A program made the translations under genes and the position numbers. 64,000 nt of DNA from Citreimonas salinaria (GTDB lineage: Bacteria > Pseudomonadota > Alphaproteobacteria > Rhodobacterales > Rhodobacteraceae), in NCBI RefSeq assembly GCF_900107235.1, contig NZ_FNPF01000005.1:248001-312000 (forward strand), written 5' to 3'. The notes beneath the pieces were generated by a model that was not told the origin of the DNA, did no database searches, and was given only the letters and a program-made list of their open reading frames with translations. Positions 43,668 to 53,565 of the stretch are shown in pieces. The stretch's first letter is position 1, and the number at the start of each line of letters is the position of its first letter.

Positions 43668-44672
43668 GTGTTCCATCGCACCATCGCCGTCACCGGCGCG
43701 CTTTTCGCCGCAACGATCGCCGGGGCGCAGACGACCGACATGCCCTTCGCGCTCGACTGGAAGTTCGAAGGCCCGGCCGCGCCCTATTTCGCCGCCATCG
43801 ACCGCGGCTTCTTTGAGGACGAGGGCCTGAACGTCACCATCGAGGCGGGCTCGGGCTCCGTCGACGTGATCCCGAAGATCGCCACCGGCGCGTTCCCGGT
43901 CGGCTTCGGCGACATCAACAGCCTGATCAAGTTCCTCGACCAGAACCCCGGCGCGCCGGTCAAGGCCGCGATGATGATCTACGACAAGCCGGCCTTCGCC
44001 GTCGTCGGGCGCCATTCGCAGGGCGTGTCCGAACCCAAGGACCTGGAGGGCCGCGTGCTGGGCGCGCCGCCGCCCGACGGGGCCTGGGCGCAGTTCCCGG
44101 CCTTCGCCTCGGCCAACGACCTCGACATGGGCGCGATCACGGTCGAGCCGGTGGGCTTTCCCACGCGCGAGCCGATGCTGGCCGCGGGCGAAGTGGACGC
44201 GATCACCGGCTTCTCGTTCTCGTCCGTGCTGAACCTCAAGCGGCTGGGCGTGCCCGCCGACGACATCAGCAACATCCTGATGGCCGATCACGGGCTCGAC
44301 CTTTACGGCAACGCGATCCTGGTCAATACCGACTTCGCCGAGGACAACCCCGAACTGGTGCGCGGCTTCCTGCGCGCCGTGGCCAAGGGCTGGGAGGATG
44401 TGCGCGACAATCCCGACGCCGGAATCGAAAGCCTGATCGGCCGCAACCCGGCTGCCGACGCCGAGCTGGAGACCGAGCGGCTGCAGATGGCGCTGGACCA
44501 GAACGTCTTCACCGACTGGGTGAAGGAGAACGGCATGGGCATCATCGACGCCGCGCGCATGGACTCGGCGCTGTCGCAGATCGCCGAGACCTACGAGTTC
44601 CAGAATGAACCCGACGCCAGCGCCTACTTCACCGACGAATACCTGCCCGAGGGCGGCTTCGACGTCGAGTGA
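43668..44672 (+). CDS. NMT1/THI5-like ABC substrate-binding protein
   Basis: 334-residue periplasmic protein of the SsuA/THI5/NMT1 family. A short Sec signal (MFHRTIAVTGALFAATIAGA) is followed by 'FALDWKFEGPAAPYFAAIDRGFF' (read in part), 'GLNVTIEAGSGSVDVIPKIATG' (read in part) and 'VGFGDINSLIKFL'. GTG 43668 is chosen for the signal peptide and an AGGGAGA ribosome site. Family members bind pyrimidines, sulfonates or other small planar compounds; the ligand here is unknown. First gene of a complete importer next to a molybdenum hydroxylase. Confidence 0.88.
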   Translation: MFHRTIAVTGALFAATIAGAQTTDMPFALDWKFEGPAAPYFAAIDRGFFEDEGLNVTIEAGSGSVDVIPKIATGAFPVGFGDINSLIKFLDQNPGAPVKAAMMIYDKPAFAVVGRHSQGVSEPKDLEGRVLGAPPPDGAWAQFPAFASANDLDMGAITVEPVGFPTREPMLAAGEVDAITGFSFSSVLNLKRLGVPADDISNILMADHGLDLYGNAILVNTDFAEDNPELVRGFLRAVAKGWEDVRDNPDAGIESLIGRNPAADAELETERLQMALDQNVFTDWVKENGMGIIDAARMDSALSQIAETYEFQNEPDASAYFTDEYLPEGGFDVE

Positions 44673-44707
44673 TCCACCGGCGCGACCCGCGCCATCCTTC
44701 GCAACAC

Positions 44708-44731
44708 CCGGCGCGACTTCGGTCGCGCCGG
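44708..44731 (+). promoter_or_regulatory. UUCG-capped hairpin between binding-protein and ATPase genes
   Basis: A perfect 10-bp stem (CCGGCGCGAC with GTCGCGCCGG) is closed by a TTCG tetraloop and followed by CCGTTTC. It occupies most of the 78-bp gap before the ATPase start. Such very stable hairpins often protect the upstream mRNA from 3' exonucleases, giving excess binding protein. Confidence 0.65.
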
Positions 44732-44750
44732 CCGTTTCACGGGCAGCGCC

Positions 44751-45563
44751 TTGAACCACCTGATCGATATCTCCGGCGTGCGCCACGCCTACAAGACCGA
44801 ATCCGGACCGCTTCCGGTGCTGGACGGGCTCGACATTTCCGTCCCCGAGGGCGGCTTCTGCGCCGTCGTCGGCCCGTCGGGCTGCGGCAAGTCCACGCTG
44901 ACCAAGCTGATCGCCGGGCTGATGCGTCCCGATGCGGGCAGCGTGAAGCTGCACCGGACCGAGGTGACCTCGCCCCGCTCGACCGTGGGCATGGCGTTCC
45001 AGAACCCGGTGCTGCTGGAATGGCGCACGATTCTCGACAACGTGATCCTGCCGCTGGAGATCGTGCCGAACAAGCTGACACGCGCGCAGCGCGAGGAGCG
45101 CGCGCGTAGCCTGCTGTCGATGGTCGGGCTCGAGGGCTTCGAAGAGAAACGCCCGTCCGAGTTGTCGGGTGGCATGCGGCAGCGCGCCTCGCTGTGCCGG
45201 GCCCTGGTCCACAAGCCCGAGGTGCTGATCCTCGACGAACCTTTCGGCGCGCTGGATGCCTTCACGCGCGAGGACCTGTGGCAGATCATGCACCAGGTGA
45301 AGGAGCGCGAGCCCTTCACCGGTGTGCTGATCACCCACGACCTGCGCGAATCCATCTTCCTTGCCGACCAGGTGGTGGTGCTGTCGGGACGGCCCGCGCG
45401 CACGCAGTACGTGCTCGACGTCGGCACGTCGGGGCCGCGCGACCTTGATCACCTCTATACTGCCGAGGCGTCCGAGATGCTGGCCATCCTGCGCCACCAG
45501 ATCGAGATCGCGCAGGGCCGCGCCGAGCCGCAGGCCTCCGCGCCCGCCCGAGCTGTGCAATAG
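44751..45563 (+). CDS. ABC transporter ATP-binding protein (SsuB/TauB type)
   Basis: 270-residue cytoplasmic ATPase. Walker A GPSGCGKST, Q-loop 'AFQNPVLLEWRTILDN', signature LSGGMRQRASLCRAL, Walker B VLILDEPFGALD and switch 'LITHDLRESIFLADQV' are typical of the nitrate/sulfonate/taurine class. The start is TTG 44751; no good ribosome site precedes it and no in-frame ATG lies nearby, so initiation may be weak. Energises the adjacent permease. Confidence 0.9.
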   Translation: MNHLIDISGVRHAYKTESGPLPVLDGLDISVPEGGFCAVVGPSGCGKSTLTKLIAGLMRPDAGSVKLHRTEVTSPRSTVGMAFQNPVLLEWRTILDNVILPLEIVPNKLTRAQREERARSLLSMVGLEGFEEKRPSELSGGMRQRASLCRALVHKPEVLILDEPFGALDAFTREDLWQIMHQVKEREPFTGVLITHDLRESIFLADQVVVLSGRPARTQYVLDVGTSGPRDLDHLYTAEASEMLAILRHQIEIAQGRAEPQASAPARAVQ

Positions 45564-45573
45564 GAGCCGCTTC

Positions 45574-46401
45574 ATGGCCTACGTCCCCGAACACATGACC
45601 GCCGATAAGCCCCCGAAAGGCGCCGGCATCGTCGGATTCCTCACCAGCCGCGCAGTCGTCGCCCCGATCGCGGCGGTGGTCGTCTTCCTTCTGCTGTGGG
45701 AGCTGATTGTCTGGGCCAACGGCTGGCCCGACTACCTCATGGCCTCGCCCTCGGACCTGCCCGCGGCCTATGCGCAATACTGGGAGCTGTTCCTGATCAT
45801 GGGCTGGCAGACGCTGTGGCGCACGATCGTGGGCCTCGTGCTGGCAGTGATCGTTGGCGTCGGTTTCGGCATGGTCATGGGCTTTTCGCGCACGATGCGC
45901 GATGCGCTCTACCCGCTCCTGGTGGGTTTCAACGCGATCCCCAAGGCGACCGTGGTGCCGATCGTGGCACTGCTGTTCGTCGGCGCGCACGACTTCAACA
46001 CGATCCTGATCGCCTTCATGATCTCGTTCTTTCCCATCGCCGTGTCGGTCAGCATCGGTCTGAGTACGCTTGAACCGGAATACCGCGACATCCTGCGGTC
46101 CTTGGGCGCCTCGCAGACGACGATCTTCCGCAAGATCGCGCTGCCCAAGACGCTGCCGGAATTCTTCGGGGCGTTGAAGGTGTCGGTGACGCTGGCCTTC
46201 ATCGGCACCAACCTGATGGAGATCGTGTCCCCCCACGGCCGCGGTCTGGGCGCGCTGTTCGACTCCGGCAAGACCAACAGCAACTATCCCCTGATGTTCG
46301 CGGTGCTCATCGCACTCGCCTTCCTGGGGATCGTGCTTTACTACATCGTGGTCGCGCTGGAGAAGATCTTCGCCGGCTGGGCGGAGCGTCAGCCGGGCTG
46401 A
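45574..46401 (+). CDS. ABC transporter permease (SsuC/TauC type)
   Basis: 275-residue inner-membrane permease with six predicted helices beginning at 'VVAPIAAVVVFLLLWELIV'. The BPD-permease EAA loop is 'EYRDILRSLGASQTTIFRKIALPKTLPEFFGALK' (read in part). ATG 45574 has a TAGGAG ribosome site. Completes the NMT1-type importer; the gene ends 20 bp from the convergent molybdenum-hydroxylase operon. Confidence 0.92.
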   Translation: MAYVPEHMTADKPPKGAGIVGFLTSRAVVAPIAAVVVFLLLWELIVWANGWPDYLMASPSDLPAAYAQYWELFLIMGWQTLWRTIVGLVLAVIVGVGFGMVMGFSRTMRDALYPLLVGFNAIPKATVVPIVALLFVGAHDFNTILIAFMISFFPIAVSVSIGLSTLEPEYRDILRSLGASQTTIFRKIALPKTLPEFFGALKVSVTLAFIGTNLMEIVSPHGRGLGALFDSGKTNSNYPLMFAVLIALAFLGIVLYYIVVALEKIFAGWAERQPG

Positions 46402-46421
46402 ACGCCCGGCCGTCGCGCGGC

Positions 46422-48608
46422 TCAGCCCTCTTCCATCGCCGCGATCACCTTGTCGGGCGTCGCGGGTATCGACAGCAGGCGCGCACCGCAGGCGTCGTGC
46501 ACCGCGTTCAGGATCGCCGCGCCCGAGCCCGAGATGCCAAGCTCGCCCACTCCCTTCGACTGCATCGGGTTTGCGTGGTCGTCGCGCACCGGCAGGAAAT
46601 CGGCGGTGATGTCCCCGGGCACGTCGGCGTGGGCCGCGACATGGTAATTGGCCAGATCGCGGTTGGCGATGTGACCGGTGCGCGGATCATGCTCGAGTGC
46701 CTCGTGCAGTGCGCCGCCCATGCCCCAGATCATGCCGCCCAGGGCCTGCCCGCGCGCCGTGCGCTCGTTCAGCACGCGGCCGATATCGAACAGGCCGAGC
46801 ATGCGGCGCACGCGGATCTCGCCGGTCCAGCGATGCACGGCGACCTCGGCGAAGTGCGCGCCGAACCCGGCCGAGGCGTGCGTTTCGGCGGTCTTGCCCG
46901 GTCCCACGGTCGCCGTCTCGCCCAGTTCGCCGTCGATCAGGTCGGCCAGCGACCGCTCGACGTTGCCACCGCGCGCGATGCCGTCCTGCAGCGCGAGATC
47001 GTCGGGATCGCATCCCAAGGTGCGGGCCAGCTTCTCGCGGATACCCTTCGCGGCCATGAACACCGCCGAGCCACTGGAACTTGCGCCGAACGACCCGCCC
47101 GAGCCCGGGCTGCGCGGGAAATCGGAATCCGCCAGTCGTACCTCGACCCGCTCGGCCGGTAGGCCCAGCATCTCGCCCGCGATCTGCGTCAGGATCGCGT
47201 AGGTGCCGGTGCCGATGTCGGTCATGTCGGTCTCGACCACGGCGCCCCAGGGCGTCAGCCGCACCCGCGCCGAGGATTCCTGGAGTGCGTTCGGGCGCGC
47301 CGCGGCAGCCATGCCGGCGCCGATGAGCCAGTCGCCCTCGGACCGGGTGCCGGGCGCGGGGCGATCCGCCCAGCCGAAGCGTCGCGCGCCCTCGGTCAGG
47401 CAGTCCGCCAGCCTCTGCTCGCCAAAGGCCTGCCCCGTCATCGGATGGCTGGTGGCGACGTTCTTCAGCCGCAGGTCGAGCGGATCGATGTCCAGCAGCT
47501 GGGCCAGCATGTCCATCGCGACCTCCAGCGTGATCATGCCGACCGCCTCGCCCGGTGCGCGCACGGAGCCCGACGGAGTCCGGTGGTTGCGCGCGACCTC
47601 CTGGGCGAAATGCATCGCCAACGCGTCGTAGGTGAACCGCGACGCGCTGCTGACCGGCTCGGCAAAGCCCTCGCCGGGCAGGTTCGAGATCCGGTCGTCG
47701 TGGGCCAGCGCCAGCAGCTTGCCATCGGCATCGGCGGCCAGGCGCAGGCGCTGGCGCGTCTCGGTGCGGCGCAGCACGGCGTCGAATACCGTCTGACGCG
47801 CCATCACCACGCGCACTGGGCGGCCGAGGTCGCGCGCAGCGACCGACGCGGCCACCGCCTCGGGACCGATGCCCAGCTTAGAGCCGAAGCCGCCGCCGAC
47901 GAAGGGCGACACGACGCGTACGCGCTCGGGCTCGACCCCCAGCGCATCCGCCAGTTCGAGCCTGTTGGTCGCCACCATCTGCAGCGCCCCGCGCAACAGC
48001 AGGTTCTCACCCTGCCACTCGGCGACCGCGGCATGCGGCTCCATCGCGGCGGAGACGTGGCCCGCAGTGCGGAAGGTCAGATCCACCCGCGCGGCGGCCT
48101 TGCCCCAGGCATCGTCCCAGTCGCCCCTGGTGTCGGGCTCGTCACTCTCGACCTCCGAGGCGGTCTCGGGGTCGACCTCGGCGGGCGCGGACTCGTAGGT
48201 GACGGCCAGGCGCAGCGCGCCCTCGCGCGCGGCCTCGAAGGTCTCGGCCACCACCAGCGCGATGGGCTGACCGTGGAAATGAACCTCGGTGTCGGGCCGG
48301 ATCGGGCTTTCGCCCGCCATGCCTTGCGCCGGGTTGCGGATGAATTTGGGCCCGTGGAAAACGCCCAGCAGGCCCGGGATATCGCCGATCGAGCCCTCGT
48401 CGATCGCGGTCACGCGCCCGCGGGTGACGGTGGCGCGCACCAACATGCCGTGGACGCAGCCTTCGGGCAGGTGATCTGCGGCATAGGCCGCGGCGCCGGT
48501 GACTTTCAGCAGCCCCTCGGGACGCGCCATGTCGGTGCCGATCAGGCCCTGCCGGGTCGAATCCAGAAGGCGCGGCTGGGGCTGGTCCATCTTGAAGTCG
48601 AACGTCAT
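46422..48608 (-). CDS. Molybdopterin-binding subunit of an aldehyde/xanthine oxidase-family enzyme (PaoC-like)
   Basis: 728-residue large subunit carrying the molybdenum cofactor, which hydroxylates aldehydes or N-heterocycles. Seen are '[12 protein letters not shown]', '[19 protein letters not shown]' (read in part), '[23 protein letters not shown]' (read in part), '[16 protein letters not shown]' and the catalytic Glu in '[14 protein letters not shown]'. ATG 48608 starts '[13 protein letters not shown]' and overlaps the FAD subunit by 4 bp. No molybdenum-cofactor chaperone (XdhC/PaoD) gene is nearby. Substrate unknown. Confidence 0.9.
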   Translation of the reverse strand: MTFDFKMDQPQPRLLDSTRQGLIGTDMARPEGLLKVTGAAAYAADHLPEGCVHGMLVRATVTRGRVTAIDEGSIGDIPGLLGVFHGPKFIRNPAQGMAGESPIRPDTEVHFHGQPIALVVAETFEAAREGALRLAVTYESAPAEVDPETASEVESDEPDTRGDWDDAWGKAAARVDLTFRTAGHVSAAMEPHAAVAEWQGENLLLRGALQMVATNRLELADALGVEPERVRVVSPFVGGGFGSKLGIGPEAVAASVAARDLGRPVRVVMARQTVFDAVLRRTETRQRLRLAADADGKLLALAHDDRISNLPGEGFAEPVSSASRFTYDALAMHFAQEVARNHRTPSGSVRAPGEAVGMITLEVAMDMLAQLLDIDPLDLRLKNVATSHPMTGQAFGEQRLADCLTEGARRFGWADRPAPGTRSEGDWLIGAGMAAAARPNALQESSARVRLTPWGAVVETDMTDIGTGTYAILTQIAGEMLGLPAERVEVRLADSDFPRSPGSGGSFGASSSGSAVFMAAKGIREKLARTLGCDPDDLALQDGIARGGNVERSLADLIDGELGETATVGPGKTAETHASAGFGAHFAEVAVHRWTGEIRVRRMLGLFDIGRVLNERTARGQALGGMIWGMGGALHEALEHDPRTGHIANRDLANYHVAAHADVPGDITADFLPVRDDHANPMQSKGVGELGISGSGAAILNAVHDACGARLLSIPATPDKVIAAMEEG

Positions 48609-49615
48609 GCGAAGGCCTCCGCCTTGTCGGTTCCAATCGCGGCCTCGGACAGGCCGGTGACCTCGTGCAGCACCGATTGCAGGGAGCGTCGCAGCAGCGG
48701 CAGCTTGTAGGCAGCGTCGGGATGCGGCGTGTGCCCCGCCGTCAGCCGGTCTGCGGCGCGGCGGAACAGGCCTGCATCGGGCGCCTGCCCGACCAGCGCG
48801 TCGGTGACGGCGTCGTCGCCCCAGGGACGCGGCGCCACGCTGCCGTAGGCCAGAGACAAATGGTCGATCCGGCCATCGCGCATCGTGGCCACGGCTGCGA
48901 CCGAGACCAGGGCGAAGGCATAGGACGCGCGGTCGCGGACTTTGCGGTAGCTCTGGACCGAGCCCGCCACCGGCGCGGGCAGGATCACCGCGGTGATGAT
49001 CTCGCCCGGCTGCACGACGCTTTCGATGTCGGGGCGGTCGCCCGGCAGGCAGTAGAAATCCTCCAGCGCCAGCTGTCGCGTTGCACCGTCGGTGCCGCGC
49101 ACCTCGACCCGCGCCTCCAGAACGCGCAGTCCAACGGCCATGTCCGAGGGATGCGCGGCAAGGCAGGCATCGGAGGTTCCGAACACCGCCAGCATGCGGC
49201 CGACGCCGCCCTGCGCGGAGCAGCCCGCGCCGGGCTCGCGCTTGTTGCAGGCCATGGCGGGGTCGTAGAAATACGGGCAGCGCGTGCGTTGCAGCAGGTT
49301 GCCGCCGGTGGTCGCCTTGTTGCGGATCTGCCCCGAGGCACCCGCCAGGATGGCGCGCGCCAGGACCGGATAGCCGGCGCGGATGCGCGGATCGGCGGCG
49401 ACTTCGGTATTGGTGACCAGCGCGCCGATGCGAAGGCCCTCGCCCTGCGGCTCGATCCGGTCGAGGCCGGCGATGCGGTTGATGTCGACCAGCGTGTCGG
49501 GGATTTCGACCTGCAGCTTCATCAGGTCCAGAAGATTGGTGCCGCCGGCGATGATGCGGCCGCCCTCGGCGACGCTGTCCAGCGTTTCGGCGCGGCGATA
49601 GTCGAAAGGTCTCAT
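48605..49615 (-). CDS. FAD-binding subunit with extra Fe-S cysteines (PaoB-like)
   Basis: 336-residue middle subunit. FAD motifs are '[15 protein letters not shown]' and '[14 protein letters not shown]'. Unlike most CoxM-type subunits it has a cysteine-rich insertion: C113, C123, C132 and C151 around '[23 protein letters not shown]' (read in part), the arrangement of the extra [4Fe-4S] cluster in E. coli PaoB/YagS. ATG 49615 overlaps the 2Fe-2S gene by 4 bp and the large subunit by 4 bp. Confidence 0.9.
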   Translation of the reverse strand: MRPFDYRRAETLDSVAEGGRIIAGGTNLLDLMKLQVEIPDTLVDINRIAGLDRIEPQGEGLRIGALVTNTEVAADPRIRAGYPVLARAILAGASGQIRNKATTGGNLLQRTRCPYFYDPAMACNKREPGAGCSAQGGVGRMLAVFGTSDACLAAHPSDMAVGLRVLEARVEVRGTDGATRQLALEDFYCLPGDRPDIESVVQPGEIITAVILPAPVAGSVQSYRKVRDRASYAFALVSVAAVATMRDGRIDHLSLAYGSVAPRPWGDDAVTDALVGQAPDAGLFRRAADRLTAGHTPHPDAAYKLPLLRRSLQSVLHEVTGLSEAAIGTDKAEAFA

Positions 49616-50118
49616 TCCGCCGCCTCCGCAGCACGGGCGATCGCCGCGCGGATCATCGGGTAGGCCGAGCAGCGGCAGAGATTGCCGCTCATCCGTTCGG
49701 CCAGTTCGCCGTCGGTCATCCCGTCGATGCTGCTTAGCGAGGACGAGACATGCGAGGGCTCGCCCCGGCCGATCTCTTCCAGAACGGCGCTCGCCGACAT
49801 GATCTGCCCGGCGGTGCAGAAGCCGCACTGGAACCCGTCGCAGGCCTGAAAGCTCGCCTGCATCGCGCCGGGCGCGTCCGGCGTGCCGAGGCCCTCGATC
49901 GTGGTGATCTCGTCGCCGTCATGCATCGCGGCCAGCGTCAGGCAGGAATTCACCCGGCGGCCGTTCACATGGACCGTGCAGGCGCCGCACTGGCCGTGGT
50001 CGCAGCCCTTCTTGGTGCCGGTCAGGCCGATCTGGTCGCGGATCGCGTCAAGTAGGCTCAGCCGCTCGTCATGGCTCAAGTCGTGGCGTTCGCCGTTCAC
50101 GGTCAGTGTCGTGCGCAT
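49612..50118 (-). CDS. 2Fe-2S subunit of the molybdenum hydroxylase (PaoA-like)
   Basis: 168-residue small subunit with two [2Fe-2S] sites: plant-ferredoxin type C39-x4-C44-x2-C47 with C59, and the four-helix type C98-x2-C101 with C148-x-C150. No signal or twin-arginine peptide is present, unlike periplasmic PaoA/YagT, so the complex is probably cytoplasmic. ATG 50118 with a GGGAG site is chosen; the open frame continues upstream without similarity. First of three coupled genes, 143 bp after a TRAP operon on the same strand. Confidence 0.92.
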   Translation of the reverse strand: MRTTLTVNGERHDLSHDERLSLLDAIRDQIGLTGTKKGCDHGQCGACTVHVNGRRVNSCLTLAAMHDGDEITTIEGLGTPDAPGAMQASFQACDGFQCGFCTAGQIMSASAVLEEIGRGEPSHVSSSLSSIDGMTDGELAERMSGNLCRCSAYPMIRAAIARAAEAAE

Positions 50119-50261
50119 GGAAGCTCCCGTCCCGCTGGTGCAAGGCGGCCCCGCCCCACGGGGACCGTGAGTGATACGTGCGCGACAGGAAAATGTTCCC
50201 GCCCGCCCGGCGGCGAACCGGCGAAGGCCGGTCCGGCCCCGGGCCGAGGCGGCGAGCGCCG

Positions 50262-51665
50262 CTACATCGCCATGGACGGCAGCCACAGCACGATCGCCGG
50301 GAAGGCGACCAGCAGCCCGATCGTGATCGCGTCGGCCACGAAGAACGGCGTCACGCCGCGGAACACGTCCTGGACCGAGATGCCGGGCTGAACGCCGGCG
50401 ACGACGAAGCAGTTCAACCCGATGGGCGGCGTGATCAGGCAGAACTCGGCCATCTTGACGACGAGGATGCCGAACCAGACCGCACACATCGGCCCCGACA
50501 TGCCGAAGGCGCTGTCCTCGGCCGAGACCATCATGCCGCCGTTCAGCGCCATGACGGCCGGGTAGACGACCGGCAGCGTCAGCAGCAGCATCCCGATCGC
50601 GTCCATGAACATGCCCAGCACGGCATAGGCCAGCAGGATGCAGATCAGGATCAGCATGGGCGAGTATTCGAGCCCGGTGATCCAGTCCGCGAATGCCGAG
50701 GGCAGGTCGGCGAAGCCCAGGAACCGGACGTAGATCAGCACGCCCCAGATGATGGCGAAGATCATGATCGACAGCTTGGCCGTCTCGACCAGCGCGTCGC
50801 GCAGCTCGGGCAGGCGCATGCCGTGCCACAGCGCCATCAGGAACACGATGAAGGCGCCGATCGCGCCGCCCTCGGTCGGCGTGCCCCAGGCGTCGCCGCC
50901 GAACGGGTTGTAGACGAAGAAGATGATGATCACCACGACCGCCACGATGGGCAGCGCGGGCGGCAGTGACACAAAGCGCTGCTTCCAAGTGAAGCCGCCC
51001 ACCGGGGGGCCGAACCCCTTGATGCTCAGCGCGAGGATGATGATCAGCGCGGCGTAGATCAGCGCCGAGAACACGCCCGGAATGAAGCCCGCGAGCAGCA
51101 GCCGGCCGACGTCCTGTTCGACGATGATGGCGTAGATCACCAGGATGGCCGAAGGCGGGATCAGCGAGGCCAGCGTGCCGCCAGCGGCGACGACGCCCGC
51201 GGCGAAGCGCTTGTCGTAGCCGACCTTCAGCATCTCGGGAATGGCGATGCGCGCGAAGACCGCCGCCGTGGCGACTGACGCACCTGACACCGCGGCGAAG
51301 CCCGCGGTGGCGAACACCGTCGAAACGGCCAGCCCGCCCGGCACCCAGGCAATCCAGCGCTTGGCCGCCTCGAACAGGGCGCGCGTCAGGCCGGCATAAT
51401 AGGCCAGGTAGCCGATCAGGATGAAGGTCGGGATCAGGCTCAGCGCCTGACTGGCGACCTTGCCGTGCGGCACCTGCCCCGCCGTCTTGACCGCCACGCC
51501 CACGGCCCAGCCGAAGCGTTCGGGATCATAGCCCGAGCGGTCCCAGAAGATCCAGACTAGACCGATCAGCCCGGCCAGCGCGGCGGCGAAGGCCACGCGC
51601 ATGCCCAGGACGACCATCACCAGCAGGCCACCGGTGACCCACAGCCCGATTTCGGTGGATTCCAT
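50262..51665 (-). CDS. TRAP transporter large permease (DctM), system 1
   Basis: 467-residue membrane subunit with about 12 hydrophobic helices, the Na+-driven channel of a TRAP importer. 'SLIPTFILIGYLAYYAG', 'AAVSGASVATAAVFARIAIPEM' (read in part), 'GGTLASLIPPSAILVIYAI' and 'TPTEGGAIGAF' are typical DctM elements, and 'LITPPIGLNCFVV' lies near the end. It begins in an ATGA overlap with the small permease gene. The following 143-bp gap holds an ACCGGC/GCCGGT hairpin (50217-50232) before the hydroxylase genes. Confidence 0.93.
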   Translation of the reverse strand: MESTEIGLWVTGGLLVMVVLGMRVAFAAALAGLIGLVWIFWDRSGYDPERFGWAVGVAVKTAGQVPHGKVASQALSLIPTFILIGYLAYYAGLTRALFEAAKRWIAWVPGGLAVSTVFATAGFAAVSGASVATAAVFARIAIPEMLKVGYDKRFAAGVVAAGGTLASLIPPSAILVIYAIIVEQDVGRLLLAGFIPGVFSALIYAALIIILALSIKGFGPPVGGFTWKQRFVSLPPALPIVAVVVIIIFFVYNPFGGDAWGTPTEGGAIGAFIVFLMALWHGMRLPELRDALVETAKLSIMIFAIIWGVLIYVRFLGFADLPSAFADWITGLEYSPMLILICILLAYAVLGMFMDAIGMLLLTLPVVYPAVMALNGGMMVSAEDSAFGMSGPMCAVWFGILVVKMAEFCLITPPIGLNCFVVAGVQPGISVQDVFRGVTPFFVADAITIGLLVAFPAIVLWLPSMAM

Positions 51666-52294
51666 CAGTCGTGCCCCCGCACCTGTTCGGCCTCGGCGGC
51701 CGCGACCTCGGCGGCCGATTGCACCAGCGGCACCCCGACCGGCTCGGTGAGCCCCAGCACCAGGGCCCGCCCGTAGCCCCAAAGCTGCAGCACCAGCCGC
51801 ACGCACATGACCGAGAAGGCCACCGGCACGACCAGCTTGGCAGGCCACAGCGGCAGGTTGATGTCGATCGAGCTGTCGCGCGAGCAAAGCGGCCGCGTGC
51901 AGTCGAAGCTGCGGTCGAAATGCGCCCAGGTGCCCCAGACCAGCAGCACCATAAGCACGAGGACGCCCAGCGTGGTGATGAACTCGGCCGCCCAGAGCGC
52001 GCGGCCCTTGAGCGCGCCGACGACGATATCCATGCGGATATGCCCTCCCAGCCGCTGCACGTAAGAAATGCCGAAGATCGCGATCAGCGGCATCGCCGCC
52101 TCGATCCAGTCGACATAGCCGCGCAGGGGTTCGTTGAACAGGTTGCGCCCCGAAACCGACACCACCGCCAGCACCATCAGTGCGAAGGCGCCCAGCCCCG
52201 ACACCAGCGCCATGCTCCACTCCGCCTTCGCCAGCCCGCGGTCCAGCCGGCTGAGCAGGCTGTCATCCTCGAGAACCGATGCCGCCCCCGCCAT
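51665..52294 (-). CDS. TRAP transporter small permease (DctQ), system 1
   Basis: 209-residue membrane subunit with four hydrophobic helices and the DctQ patterns 'MVLAVVSVSGRNLFNEPLRG' (read in part) and 'GGHIRMDIVVGALKGR'. The N-terminus is longer than average and acidic; the C-terminus ends in an acidic tail rich in Ala/Glu. Lies between dctP and dctM of the same system; two strong hairpins precede it. Confidence 0.9.
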   Translation of the reverse strand: MAGAASVLEDDSLLSRLDRGLAKAEWSMALVSGLGAFALMVLAVVSVSGRNLFNEPLRGYVDWIEAAMPLIAIFGISYVQRLGGHIRMDIVVGALKGRALWAAEFITTLGVLVLMVLLVWGTWAHFDRSFDCTRPLCSRDSSIDINLPLWPAKLVVPVAFSVMCVRLVLQLWGYGRALVLGLTEPVGVPLVQSAAEVAAAEAEQVRGHD

Positions 52295-52331
52295 GTGCGC
52301 CCCCCGTCACATGTTTCCGTTCAAGACTTGC

Positions 52332-52360
52332 CGGCCCGGACCGCCATGCGGACCGGGCCG
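52332..52360 (-). promoter_or_regulatory. dctP-dctQ intercistronic hairpin (system 1, distal)
   Basis: A 13-bp imperfect stem (52332-52344 with 52348-52360, one A-A/T-T mismatch) closes a 3-nt loop. It lies on the minus-strand transcript between the binding-protein and small-permease genes, beside the next hairpin. Likely 3'-end protection or attenuation. Confidence 0.6.
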
Positions 52361-52374
52361 TTGTTCCGCCACGA

Positions 52375-52395
52375 TCCCCGGGCGAGACCCGGGGA
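52375..52395 (-). promoter_or_regulatory. dctP-dctQ intercistronic hairpin (system 1, proximal)
   Basis: A perfect 8-bp stem TCCCCGGG/CCCGGGGA with a 5-nt loop lies 11 bp after the binding-protein stop. Together with the neighbouring hairpin it fills most of the 112-bp gap. Confidence 0.6.
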
Positions 52396-52406
52396 CCGAC
52401 GGTGCT

Positions 52407-53423
52407 TCAGTTATTGGCGCGGTGTTCTTCCAGCGTCGTGAACACGAGGTCGTAAAGCTCCTGCGCGGGCAGGCCCTGCGCGCTCATCTCCTCGATCCAG
52501 GCTTGGTGGATCGGATCGCCGGCCACCTTCTTGAACTCGGCCAGTTGCTCGTCCGAGATCGTGACCTTCTCAACGCCCTTCTCTTCCAGAACCTCGTCCC
52601 AGCGCTGCAGCAGCTCGCCGTAGTTCTCGAGGTAGTGGTCGATCGCCTCGTCGACGCTTTCGTCGAAGATCGCCTTTTCCTCGTCCGACAGCATCTCGTA
52701 GGCGTCGATGTTGACGACGATCGGACAGTTGACGGTGCCGGGATTCAGGTTCGCGGTCCACCAGTCGGCGCGGTTGATCGTGCCGAAGGACAGGTGCGCG
52801 TGCTGCGCGAAGGCCACGGTGTCCACGACGCCGGATTCCATCGCCTGATAGGCCTCGGAGCTGGTCACGCTGGTCGGCACGGCGCCCACGGCGCTGAACG
52901 CCTCGCCTAGGCCGCCGGTGGCGCGCACGCGCATGCCGTCGAACTCGGACAGCTCGTCGCGCGGCTCGCCCGTGCCGACGATGTTGTACTGCGGCATCGG
53001 CGAGGTCATGACCATCTTCGCGTTCCACTGGGCCATCTCGTCGGCCACGGCGGGATGGTCGTAGATCGCGTGGCTGACGGCCACTTCCTCTTCGAGGTTC
53101 GAAACGCCCAGGAACGGCAGTTCCAGCACGGTGATCGCGCGATTCTTGTCGGGGTGGTAGCCCGCGCAGAACTGCGCCATCTCGAACGCCCCGATCGAGA
53201 TTCCGTCGAGGTTCTCGGTGTTGTTGGACAGGCCGCCGTAGCTGATGTTCATGGTGAAGTCGCCGTCCGACTTCTCTTCGACCAGCTCGGCCAGCTTGTG
53301 GACATGCTCGGTGAAGGCGCGACGCGAGCCCCAGACCGACACGTTCCATTCGGTGGCAAGCGCTTCGCCCGCGAAGGTAACCGCGATCGCGGTCGTCAGA
53401 AGTTTCGCCGTCATCGACGTCAT
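52407..53423 (-). CDS. TRAP transporter substrate-binding protein (DctP), system 1
   Basis: 338-residue periplasmic binding protein with a Sec signal (MTSMTAKLLTTAIAVTFAGEALA). 'FTEHVHKLAELVEEKSDGDFTM' (read in part) is the DctP N-lobe helix; 'ELPFLGVSNLEEEVAVSHAI', 'FDGMRVRATGG' and 'EAYQAMESGVVDTVAF' follow the family pattern. The ligand is probably an organic acid (family), not decidable here. ATG 53423 with a GGGGAGGA ribosome site. First gene of system 1. Confidence 0.92.
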   Translation of the reverse strand: MTSMTAKLLTTAIAVTFAGEALATEWNVSVWGSRRAFTEHVHKLAELVEEKSDGDFTMNISYGGLSNNTENLDGISIGAFEMAQFCAGYHPDKNRAITVLELPFLGVSNLEEEVAVSHAIYDHPAVADEMAQWNAKMVMTSPMPQYNIVGTGEPRDELSEFDGMRVRATGGLGEAFSAVGAVPTSVTSSEAYQAMESGVVDTVAFAQHAHLSFGTINRADWWTANLNPGTVNCPIVVNIDAYEMLSDEEKAIFDESVDEAIDHYLENYGELLQRWDEVLEEKGVEKVTISDEQLAEFKKVAGDPIHQAWIEEMSAQGLPAQELYDLVFTTLEEHRANN

Positions 53424-53565
53424 GGTTCGTCCTCCCCAGTGTTTTGCGACGGTCCCGGCCGTCTTGAGCCATGAACCCTACGGAAACCGCGCCGGGACGC
53501 AAGCCTTCTTGCGCCGGCGGAGCGGTCGCAGGAACGCACGCATCCGCTGTGTTCCCCATTGCGCC

